Source of the DNA: Cyrtodaria siliqua | Taxonomy: Eukaryota > Mollusca > Bivalvia > Adapedonta > Hiatellidae | Direction of reading: 5' to 3' | Length of the DNA: 64,000 nucleotides | Assembly: GCA_037043455.1 (NCBI GenBank) | Contig: JAWPHD010008246.1 | Coordinates: 1-64,000, forward strand | Part shown: positions 27,701 to 39,700 of the stretch, piece after piece | Numbering within the stretch: position 1 is the stretch's first letter | Layout: each line of letters starts with the position of its first letter | The notes under the pieces: generated by a model | Databases searched by the model: none | What the model was told of the DNA's origin: nothing | The model's input: only the letters and a program-made list of their open reading frames with translations | Translations under genes and position numbers: made by a program

Positions 27701-30700
27701 CGTAGATCTTTCAAATCTTACAAGTGCAAGGCTGTGGTTCAAATCCCGTTTCAGACAACTATTTTTTAGCTCTACTGATCAGAGATCAGCAGAGCTTATG
27801 CCGTGGTGCGGCGTCCGTCGTCCGTCTGTCCGTCTGTCTGTCCGTCTGTCCGTCTGTCCGTAAACTTTTATTTGTAGCGACTTCACAGCTGAAACTACAG
27901 GATGGATATTCATGAAACTTTACAGAAATGTTGCCCATAAAGTCTAGTTGATCCTAGCAAAAATTCATGTTGATGTGAAATCCAAGATGGCCGCCAAAGC
28001 TAAAAATAGAGTTTTAAAATACAAGTTTGTAGCGACTTCTTCTTGAAAACTATAAGTGATATTGATATGGGACTTTTTCTAAAATGATCAGCATGACATG
28101 ATGTTGATCCTAGTCAAAAATCGTTTTGATTCAACTTTAAACATGGCTGCCAGCGGCCATCTTTGTTTACATAGAGTTATATAGTAAAAACTTGTAGCGA
28201 CTACTTCTCTGAAACTACTTGGCGGATTGTCATGAAACTTTACAGGAATGTTGCTCTTGATGTCTAATTGATCCTAGAAAAATTTCAGGTCGGCCGGAAA
28301 TTCAAGATGGCCGTCACAGCTAAAATTAGATTTTTAAAAAACAAGTTTGTAGCGACTACTTCTTGAAAACTATAAGTGATATTGATATGGGACTTTTTCT
28401 AAAATGATCAGCATTACATGATGTTGATCCTAGTCAAAAATCGTTTTGATTCAACGTTAAACATGGCTGCCAGCGGCCATCTTTGTTTACATAGAGTTAT
28501 ATAGTAAAAACTTGTAGCGACTACTCCTCTGAAACTACTTGGCGGATTGTCATGAAACTTTACAGGAATGTTGCTCTTGATGTCTAATTGATCCTATCAA
28601 AATTTCAGGTCGGCCGGAAATTCAAGATGGCCGTCACAGCTAAAAATAGATTTTTAAAAAATAAGTTTGTAGCGACTACTTCTTGAAAACTATAAGTGAT
28701 ATTGATATGGGACTTTTTCTAAAATGATCAGCATGACATGATGTAGTTCCTTGTGGAAAATTATTTTGATTCGACGTTAAACATGGCTGCCAGTGGCCAT
28801 CTTTGGTTACATAGAGTTATATAGTAAAAACTTGTAGCGACTACTCCTCTGAAACTACTTGACGGATGTTCATGAAACTTCACAGGAATGTTGCTCTTGA
28901 TGTCTAGTTGATCCTAGAAAAATTTCAGGTCGGCCGGAAATTCAAGATGGCCGCCACAGCTAAAAATAGATTTAAAATAAATAAGTTTGTAGCGACTACT
29001 TCTTCAAAACAATAAGAGATATTGATATGGGACTTTTCTAAAATGATCAGTATGACATGATGTTGGTCCTTGTCGAAAATCGTTTTGATTTGACCTTAAA
29101 CATGGCTGCTTTGTTTACATAGAGTTATATAATGAAAACTTGTAGCGACTACTTCTTTGAAACTACCTGACGGATTTTCATGAAACTTCACAGGAATGTT
29201 GCTCTTAATGTCTTATTGATCTTAGCAAAATTTCAGGACGGCCGGAAATTCAAGATGGCCGCCACGGTTAAAAATAGATTTTCAAAAAACAAGTCTGTAG
29301 CGACTACTTCCTGAAATCAAAATCAATCAGTAGAGCTTCAAGGTCATTGACCTCTTGTTTATCACATATATTCTGGAGCCGTATATTTATTGATGTTACC
29401 TGTACGGAGGCTAAATAAAAATGTGAAATTTTACGTATCGATTTCTCCTTATATACCGAATTTTGGGGTGTTCGTCGATTTGAAACTACTTCACACATGA
29501 CTCCTTCATATTCATGAGTTGTTACCAGTTAAAATAGGGACTGTACAGCTTTAGGGAGCTTTTGTTACAATCATTGTAAATAAATAAGTTTAAACTGAAC
29601 TAGAATTAAACTGAATTAATGTTTAGTCTTTCATACTTTTTTTTTTTTTAAATAAATAGAACAGCTGAAAGCAAAAATATAAATAAAAATTTAAATTACC
29701 AGCCAAATAGTTTAGTCATTTTGACTTCAAACTATTCTTAAAAAGCAAAATTAAGACAGTCCTTTGTGGTAGTCTAGGTTTTAAAAGTTTCTATTGATAT
29801 CTAAGTAAGAGAGCATTCACCTCAACTTGTAAACAATGATTATATGTAGAAGTTAATATAGGAATTTAAGATGTTCATTTTGTGGCTTTCAATTTCTTTA
29901 ATTACAGATATAAAATGTGTCCCCAAAGAGGTGCGCCTCTTTGTAGTGGTCAAGTGGGGCTGTAAAATAGACACTTATTATGTCCCCATCCTCTCCATGT
30001 TAATAAGTTTTCATGTTGAAATGCAATAAAATGCTGTAATATCAGCCATTACAATGACCAATTACTCTGGTGTGCATTTGGGAACATTTGGATTCAACAT
30101 TTTGTTTGATGTCTACTCTCCTTTGTTGGATTTCTTGCATGATTAAAAGGAATATTTTTCTAAATAATGGAGTCTGTTTTGAATATTGAAAGTTATATGG
30201 ATCTGTACAAAAGTTATGGAGGTTGATTATATGCAGTTTATATTGCTTTTAATTCGTAAATTTACGTTAAAATATGACTTCTTGTAGTCGGGGATATGTT
30301 TCGCTACTTATTCAGAAATTCCAGGTAACTCGATTTTTTAACAATTTTTGTACCATATTTATCCAAATTACATCCACCACCCCACAGCCTCTGCTCACTT
30401 TTTTAATTTCATGTTAATTTATAACTCATTCTGTTCTGGCGGCCCCATCAAAATTAGTGCTTGAAAAAATGATGATGTCAAAAAGATATTCGTAACACAT
30501 GAAGGGGTTGTTAATTATGTTATTAATGAGGATAAGGGAAAGAACACACCAACGAAACTCATCTGTGTCAGTGAAATTTGAACCCTGATCCTCCGGATTA
30601 CAAGTCCACTGTGCTATCCACTGGGCCATGCCACCTCATCTGTGTCTGTGAGGTTTGAACTATTATCCTCCGGATTACAAGTCCACTGTGCTATCCACTG

Positions 30701-33700
30701 GGTCATGCCACCCCACCCCTCATCTGTGTCTGGATTACAAGTCCACTGTGCTATCCACTGGGCCATGCCACCCCACCCCTCATCTGTGTCTGGATTACAA
30801 GTCAAATGTGCTATCCACCGGGCCATGCCACCTCATCTGTGTCTGTGAGGTTTGAACCCTTATCCTCCGGATTACAAGTCCACTGTGCTATCCACTGGGT
30901 CATGCCACCCCACCCCTCATCTGTGTCAGTGAGGTTTGAACCCTTATCCTCCGGATTACAAGTCCAATGTGCTATCCACTTGGCCATGCCAGCCCAACCC
31001 CACCCCTCATCTGTGTCTGTGAGGTTGGAACCCTTATCCTCCGGATTACAAGTACACTGTGCTATCCAAAGGGCCATGCCAGCCCAACCCCTCTCAGCCC
31101 ACCCCCTCTCATCTGTGTCAGTGAGGTTTGAACCCTTATCCTCCGGATTACAAGTCCACTGTGCTATCTACCGGGCCATGCCAGCCCCCACCCCTCATCT
31201 GTGTCTGTGAGGTTTGAACCCTGATCCTCCGGATTATAAGTCCACTGTGCTATCCACCGGGCCATGCCAGCCCCCACCCCTCATCTGTGTCTGTGAGGTT
31301 TGAACCTTGATCCTCCGGATTACAAGTCCACTGTGCTATCCACCGGGCCATGCCAGCCCCCACCCCTCCCTACTCCCGCTCTTTAATTAGATTAAATAAC
31401 TATGTTAGACCTTACTGTGCAACCATCTTGGCTTGCAGGACTTAAGATTAGAAAAAGACCTTACTGTGCAACCATCTTGGCTTGCAGGACTTAAGATTAG
31501 AAAAAGACCTTACTGTGCAACCATCTTGGCTTGCAGGACTTAAGATTAGAAAAGAGCATTCCTTGATATGTGGACATATCATATCAGCATTAATTAAACA
31601 GGTTGGTGGGTGAATCATCAGTATATCCTTAATTCTTACTTCTGAGGAATCCACCCATGCATCTATACATCTCAGCTATTGTTAAAGTATGGTGCTGAGT
31701 TCTTCATTACTGCAAATGTGCACTGCAGAGTGAGTGATTCAAGTCTAAGACAAGATTATTAAAGCATGTTTTCCTGTTAAACTGCATTGATATAATAAGC
31801 ATGTTTAGTGTCAAACACCTTCACTATGCCATAGATAATGGTTTGATTATCATGCCAACTTGTGGAAGTGTGGGAAAGTGGAGATAATTCTAGATAATTC
31901 TGGGTAATTTTGGTAATGGCTGCCTCTTGATCATCAAGAGTTCTCATAATAACTAATGCAGCTTGGGAACTTAAAATAACAACAACACATATCTAGGTAT
32001 ATCTGAAACACTGTCAGCGGTCAGAATGGCTGAATGGTTAAGAATGGTTAACGACATTGCATTGTAAGTGAGGAAGTGTCGATTTTTACGGATGGCAGGA
32101 GGTGTACAGTACTGGTTCTACCCAGGAAAACTGGGTGGTCAGCCTCCACCACAATAAATCAACCGTCATATATAATCTTGCATGTGTTTAAAATAACATA
32201 AAGCAAAAAACAAACAAACAAACAAACTGAAATACTGTTATTCAGAATCTGTAGATCTGTGTATATTTTATATAGGCCTTCCATGTTGCACTGATATCTC
32301 AAACACGCATTGGCAGTCACTCATATTTCTCGAACAGTCATATCTCAAACACTCATATATACATCTCAAATACTCATATATCAAACTCATTGCACAAACA
32401 TGCATATCTCAATGACGTAAAACACCATACAAACAAACAAACAAACAAACAAACAAATAACAACAAAAATTCATGTATGTGTTACATGCATGTATAACTA
32501 TTTAAATAACATTCCATTTGTTAACTGCAGGCTCAGGAAGAGAAGGGGGATTCGGGCTCCGGACGCAAGCTTGTAAAGTTGTGGGACCCCACAGCTCCAT
32601 CTTCAACCAGAATGGATTACTCCAAAATACAGAATGAAGAAGAACTCAACAAGCTGGTAAGTGTGTGAAGTTGTATTATCTCTCTGCCTGTTAAAGTGTG
32701 AACTAAATGTAAATCAATAATTTATTAACTTCGTACCTAAAGTTTGGTAGAAGTGAGATCTAATAAGGATTTACGGAGCTGGCCAGAGTTGGCATTGGTG
32801 TGGGAGTAGTGAGGGAGACAGCAAGACTATTTTCAAACAAGATTTATTTGAAAGGGCTCTGAAAAACTTGAAAAAAGCAAAATGTCAAATAAAGGAGATA
32901 TGACATATGGAAAATTTACAAAGAACATAAATGGAGGCAGCCATCGTGGAACGATCATCACGTTTTTTTACCGTATATGACAAATAGACATGTAAATGAT
33001 GTAAAATGTATAAATTGTATGCTTATTTTTCATTTGCAGTGATTTTCTTTGCTGTAAAAGACACAATTTGTCAATATACCTCCATTTATGCTTCTTTGTA
33101 AATTTTCAATAGGTCATCTCCTTTATTGTTCATGTCATTTTGATAATTCTTCAGCTTTTTTCAAGTTTTTCAAAGCCCTCTAAAATAAACATTGTTTGAA
33201 AATAGTGCATCTACCCCTTTAAGATTGATAAAGGGGACCGTGGACTGAAAAACTGGGTGGGGAAACAAGAACCCCATGATTCAAGAACCCCATTATTATT
33301 TCAGTGCACTTTAAAAATATGGAGGTATTATATCATAAGTAGATGTATTGGTTGTATAGTCTAGTTGGATAGTTGAAAATAGTTCTATGACAGTGGCATT
33401 TTATTGAATGAAATGTAATTTCTGTGTTTGAAGTTGTAGCTTTCTTGTAGTACTACAATGGCAAACTGTCTGAAACTACTCCCCAAGATGGAGGATAAAT
33501 GATATGCCTCATTCTCAAAGAATGTCAATTGATCTGCACTGTTTCAAAGTCAGATCGAGGCAGCAGAGGTACTTAGTTAAAGAGATGCATCAGTCAGTAG
33601 AATATGGTATTAAGTTTGAAGGTGACACAGAATTATGAGAAGTAAAAAAGTAAGAAAATAGGCCAAAACAAAACACAATTTAGAAAAAGTATAAAAAAAA

Positions 33701-36700
33701 GGTTATCTCAAACCATTGGTAAAAAGTTGGTTGTGTTGTGTTGTTTGTGAGTGTGGGTGGGTGTGGGTGGGTGTGAGTGGGTAGTTAAAGGGGAGGACTA
33801 TGAGGAAGACCACAATTTCTGGTGGTATAAAAGGTTGATTGTTAGCAGGTTAAGTTATAACTAACTGTCAGGAAGGGTTAATTGAAATCGCGAGTAGATG
33901 TTCTCTATATAATTTGTATCATCAGGCATATATGCTCCACTCCTGTAGTTATTTTCCTTTTTATGCGCCACCATTTTAGTTATTCTCCAATTTTGGCTTC
34001 AGCTCTGTTATTTTTCTGAGTTTCATGGTTTTCATGTAAATTTCATTGGTTTGTGCTACAAATAGATGAGCGCACATTTTTGTTCTGTTTACAGCTCAGC
34101 GGCTCGGACAACTTTGATGAGAGAAAGAAAATCCGAGCACGCATAAAGGAAGTACGGGAACAAACCATGAGTAAGCTCCCCTTTCTTCTACACCACTGGA
34201 ATTAAAGTGTTGACTTCACTATGATGTGGACATTGTGGAAACTGATTATGTCATGCTACTTGTGTCAATGAAGGTCAATGTATGCGAGATTTCATTGGTT
34301 GACCATAATAGAACTTGGGATGCATGTAAATCAGCGATCCTGTCAATTAAAATGTTAATGATGTAGCAACAATGTTCACACAAGGTAGGCGGAGTAAGGA
34401 AGGATACGTTGGTGGGTGACTTACTTGTTGGGAATTTTATTGTCACAATGAGTCATACGTAGAATTAAAATGACAAATAACAAATGTTGCTTCATGGTGA
34501 AGTAAACATATTAATGTCCAGTGGTGAAATTCTCATACTATCTCAACAAATATATATTATCTATAATTGTATCATATTTTGTGATGTTTATGCAATTCTG
34601 TAATAATTAAATATTATAATTTAAGCAATAATCAAACAATTTATTAAATCAAGAATGCAGTCGTGTACATCATGCATAATTTGGAAAGAGTGTTAAGACG
34701 AAATGTGTTCAAAGCCAGTGTATTAGCCAGCCAAGCGTGCAGCCGTCTTTTGCACGGTTTTTGAAAAATCGCGGCCAGTATTTGGTGGGAATGGGGTAAA
34801 TTGTTTGTTTTTTTGTTGTTTTTTTGCTTAACAACACTTCCAAACTCTTACTTTCTCAATATTTTATATTTTTTATGAAATTATAAAAGAAAAACGATCT
34901 AAAATGTACGTTTTTCTCCCTCATCTGTAAAAATAAATTGCCTCAGTGACACCAACTTGCCACGAATGGCTCTTAGCGCGTGTTAGCAAATCATTTTACA
35001 CACCGTGTTCGCAGATTTGCACACCCACAAGTCTTGAATTTCTGCCTAATACACTGTTCAGAGCTCAGGTAACCTATTAACAGAAGTTAATTAGCCAAAT
35101 TAAAAAAAAAGAAGATAGACAATTCACCATGTGAAATATGATCTAATTCCACCCACCCATCATAAGCTGACGTCAGCTTTGTCTGTGCTGAATTCTTGTA
35201 CAAGTAACCTGTAACAGCCTGTGATGTGAACCTGTATTTCTGTGTAAAATGTTTCATCTAGCTTCTATATGTTTGAGTAACATCGATTTCTATAGAATTC
35301 TGTCAAGTGGGAAAGAGTGCATAAGTTATTTTTGAATGAAGTTTATTAATTATTGAACTTCGATTTCAAAATAATTTTTAACTAAGAAGTAAGTTAACAA
35401 GTTACTCTGAATGGCACACATTATAATAAACTACCTTGATGTGGAATGAACACAGAAAAGGCAGGGAAAGCCAAAAATATAAAAATATTTCCAAATGACA
35501 AACACATAAATATGCATGATTCCACTGACATGAACATAATACAGGAAGTCGAGTGAATAAGAAGATGGAGGTGTCATTCACCATGGTCAAGACCGAGATA
35601 GTACAAGTTAAGCATCTGCCACTTAATTCGAAGAGGATAAGTAAAATTGTCAGCGTGTATTAACTTAGTAGTCGTGCGCTTTGTCGGACAGTGCTGAAGC
35701 TTCTAAGTGTAATGCAGCCGTCATTGTTTTCCCCCACCACGCATGTGCAAAGCTGAGAGTTTGGAAAATCTCATTGAATGCAGGCAGACGGCAAAATTGA
35801 AAATAAAATATATGATGTCGAAGTGGCATTTTTTCAGGACTGCATAGTACCGTTATTGTTTAATGTTGGCAAGTTTGTTGCCCCTGCTATGCCGAATCAC
35901 ATGACTGCACAGTACAGCTACACCACAATGCATGCACGGGCAGCACGTGAAAAATGCAAGTTAGGAAAATGTCCAATCTGGGCTGGAAGTAACGTAAGGT
36001 TGGATTTAGGTGTTTTGGGGTGAAGGAAGGGTGGGCGGAGTATAGCTCTGAAATTCACACACATGTTTTGTCATGTAAAGAACTCGTAAAGAGAAGTGCC
36101 ATAATTCTGTTATGCAATTAAGCAGAATTATGCTCCTTTTTAAACATAGTTTCTTCAATAAACAAGACCCCAATAGTCAAGCGCGCTCTCCTCTGACAGC
36201 TCTAGCTTAATGTTATGAAAAGCATAACCTGGTAACTACATGCAAGAATTGGCAAAGATTTCTTGATTGCAATATAATTCTGTAGTACATTATCAACTCT
36301 GGAAGCAAATCAGAATGTTAGGAAGTGGTAAATACACAATTCATAAGAAATGGAACATTTCATATATCACTAATTGCTTATGATATGATTTGGGATTCAT
36401 CCAGAATTCTATATAGATCCTGAAGTGGGCGACTAATGAATTTGTGAAAATGGCTCAGCTTTGAATGCACCTTTACCTTCAATTTTTTAATGAGGCTCTT
36501 TGTTGTTGCCGTTGCTCAGATTCTGTAATATTTTAATATTTCTATAGGAAATAACGAATCAAGTGAAATTGAGTTTGAATTATTTAAAAAAAAACACAGG
36601 AAATGCATTTGCTCAGTTTGCCTTCAGTATATACTAACAAGTTCTATTGTAATCATATGAAACTAAAAATGCCAAGATAATTATCCAGTATTGAATTAAA

Positions 36701-39700
36701 ACATACTACACAAACATGTTCAAATTCAAACCAGAACATGTGTTGTTGAGTTGATTATATTTATAACCTTTTTCTGTATGAAATGAAGTTAATACAAATT
36801 TAAATTCATATTTCTATACTATAATTCATTGATATTTCTTTCCCGTTAACAGAGGAATGGGAAGCAAAGAGACTGGCGCGAGAGCAAGATTCCGAGGACA
36901 TGATCAAGAAACGTCACAGAGAGGCCGACCTGGAAAAACAGAAAAAGATGGAAGCATTCAAACAGCAGGCAGCTGCACCACGTGAGGAATCCAAGCATCT
37001 AGCCCTAGCGGAGAAACAACTCCGCGAAAAACACCATCAGGCCGACATCGCGAAAAAGGAGCATCTGGCGTCGTTTGATCATTTAACGGGAGTTCACCAG
37101 GATAACAAGGGCCTGTCGTTCACACAGCAACAACTTAAAGAGAAACACCACCAAGCAGACATCTCCAAGCAAAAGCAGCTGGATTCATACAAGACAGCCA
37201 CTGGCGGCAGACCAGCAGGTAATTTGCACATTAAAGTTAATTTGACAGTCTATATTTTATGCAGCATTCAAATATTTTATGGTCCAGAGATATTTAAATG
37301 ATTGTGAAGAAATTTTCAGATTTACTTGACAGTATCCTCAGTAAATATGTTTTTTGTTGATGAGCTTTTATCACCATGAAAACATATAGAATTAAATAAC
37401 ATATGTCTTTTTTTACGGACTGTTAGGCTAATTTTTCAATACAGTTTAAATATTTACAAATCATACTTTATATTTCGCAAATATTTCAAATCAGACTTGG
37501 AAAATTTAATGGTTTAGTACAATGCATTGTTATTTAGAAATTTCATGCAACTTTAAAGTGGGTACAAGAAAAAACAATTATAATGTACCAATTCATGATT
37601 GTCATAGCAATTGAAATATGGTGTCAGCACCGATTTGCTCAGATCTACAGTTGAATTCAACATAGAATTTGAATAAAATTGGGTGTAAAATGCTTAATTA
37701 ACCCTGGTCCATGACCTAGAATAGCACATATTACAGTGCAGAATGAATTCCCTTGTAAATAAGGAGTCATTTTTAGTCTCATTTATTATGTTTTGACCGT
37801 TTAGAATGGCAAATACCATTATTTGTCAGTTGGGCCACTTAGACACCTTAGCAAATACCATTATTTGTCAGTTGGGCCACTAGACACCTTAGCAAATACC
37901 ATTATTTGTCAGTTGGGCCATTAGACACCTTCAGTTGGGTCACTAGACACCTTAGCAAATACCATTATTTGTCAGTTGGGTCACTAGACACCTTAAAAAA
38001 TACCATTATTTGTCAGTTGGGTCACTAGACACCCTAGCAAATACCATTATTTGTCAGTTGGGCCACTAGACACCTTCAGTTGGGTCACTAGACACCTTAG
38101 CAAATACCATTATTTGTCAGTTGGGCCACTAGACACCTTAAAAAATACCATTATTTGTCAGTTGGGTCACTAGACACCTTCAGTTGGGCCACTAGACACC
38201 TTAGCAATTACCATTATTTGTCAGTTGGGCCACTAGACACCTTAAAAAATACCATTGTTTGTCAGTAAGGCCACTAGACACCTTAGCAAGTACCATTATT
38301 TGTCAGTTGGGCCACTAGACACCTTAGCAAATACCATTATTTGTCAGTTGGGCCACTAGACACCTTAGAAAAGCCTGATTTAGCATTGTTTAAATAAATT
38401 AAAGTACCAATTTTAATGTGTGATGAACACCTGAAGCTAGCAGTGTTTCCTTCAGTATATCAGTACAGTTTTGAAACCTTGAGAAATTCTAAATATTGTT
38501 TAGAAAAGTTTTATTTAAAAAAAAAAGAAAAAATGAAAAGGTATTTGTTTGGTTTTCGGACCAGGAGATCCATCCAAACTACATATAGTTTTTCCAGAAA
38601 TAATCATCCAATAATTTCCATTGTTGAAATCATCAATACGAGAACAAAATATCAAGGTGGCGGCGATCGAGAAGGGCGAGATAGTGGTAAGACAGTAAAC
38701 CAGTCATCCCTAAAAGTCCATTAACCAATCACCACTCATTGATGACCCTTCAGAAATGTTCTCCTGCACTCCTAAATTATGAATTGTATTAATTGAGAAT
38801 GTTACATATTTTTCCTACCTTTTTCAGGGTTTGTCATGTTTTATCGTCATGGTTTTACGACAGATCATGTAATTAACATCATCCTAATTTTAGTGATTCT
38901 ATAATTTATGTCATCAGTCATCACCTTTGAGACCACCCTGATTTGATACATCTCATGATTGACCATTTATTTTACAACCTATAAGGACAATTCATCTATT
39001 TTGCCATAATAAATTACAACGCATGCAACTTCCCTCGGCAAAAAAAGACTCAAAATGATGTTTCAAACTTCTTTAATACTCAAAATGCTAAAAATATTAA
39101 AATGTCATTGTCATTTTGGTTGTTAAGGCTTTCAGACAGGGCTCCCATAAGTCAGGATATAATAATGTTTATAAATAGGTCATATTAAAACTTATAAATA
39201 GCATTTCTAAAAAAAGAAACTTGCTTCAACAGTTTCTATTAATAGAATTTAAAAATTTGAACTGAATTACTTTTGTGTGTGAATGATATCATTTGTTTGC
39301 TTTTTAGCATGCCATAATTAATAACTGTTAGATTATTTCACGAAAGATAATTTGACCTTGTAGAATGCTTTATGATTTTAAATTTGAATTACATTCTTTG
39401 TGAGAATGTAGCAGATGGCATGTATAACAGAGATTTGAAGAGGGTTGTTTCTCAATATAAACTTTGAAGAAAAAAATATCTATACTTTTCAGTTTTCCTA
39501 GCTGAACTTATTTACTGTCACATTTTTGACAAAATAAACATGATGGTAAATCACAAAAGATATTATTGTTTGAATGTTACAAACAATAAAGCAAAAACCT
39601 TCTTCAAATCTTGCAACGTGTTTGCAAACGTGGGTACTGATTGACTGCACTGAGCTAGATATATAGTATCTCCTTTGATTGTTTTCCCCACCATAGAAGA

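Larger units (their letters stand above)
6005..32530 (+). other. Intron 3 (26.5 kb), repeat-dominated
   Basis: Donor GTAAGT at 6005, acceptor TTAACTGCAG ending 32530; both flanking exons are phase 0. The repeats and elements inside it are listed separately. The stretches in which I see nothing beyond AT-rich sequence are roughly 7403-9318, 10795-12705, 13090-14208, 16075-17470, 19553-19912, 22000-23100, 23220-23800, 23965-24640, 24780-26190, 29555-30560 and 31400-32010. Small open frames there (for example 8116-8469 and 11554-11805) have no recognisable content. Phase 0-0 cassette exons or an internal promoter (vertebrate smoothelin genes have one) could be hidden here, but I cannot point to one. 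Confidence 0.75.
37219..39696 (+). other. Intron 6 (or two introns around a cassette exon)
   Basis: Donor GTAATT, acceptor GTTTTCCCCACCATAG. Holds the minisatellite at 37800-38370 and the candidate cassette exon 38456-38686. The rest (37219-37795, 38687-39696) is AT-rich with nothing recognised. Confidence 0.7.

Noticed and set aside
30614..31210. Open frames of 66-134 codons on both strands with repeated HCAIHW or TCNPED motifs
   Set aside because: Translation of the tRNA-like tandem units.
35778..36023. 81-codon open frame possibly an alternative first exon
   Set aside because: The donor-like GTAAGG follows in phase 0, while the next exon at 36853 requires phase 1.
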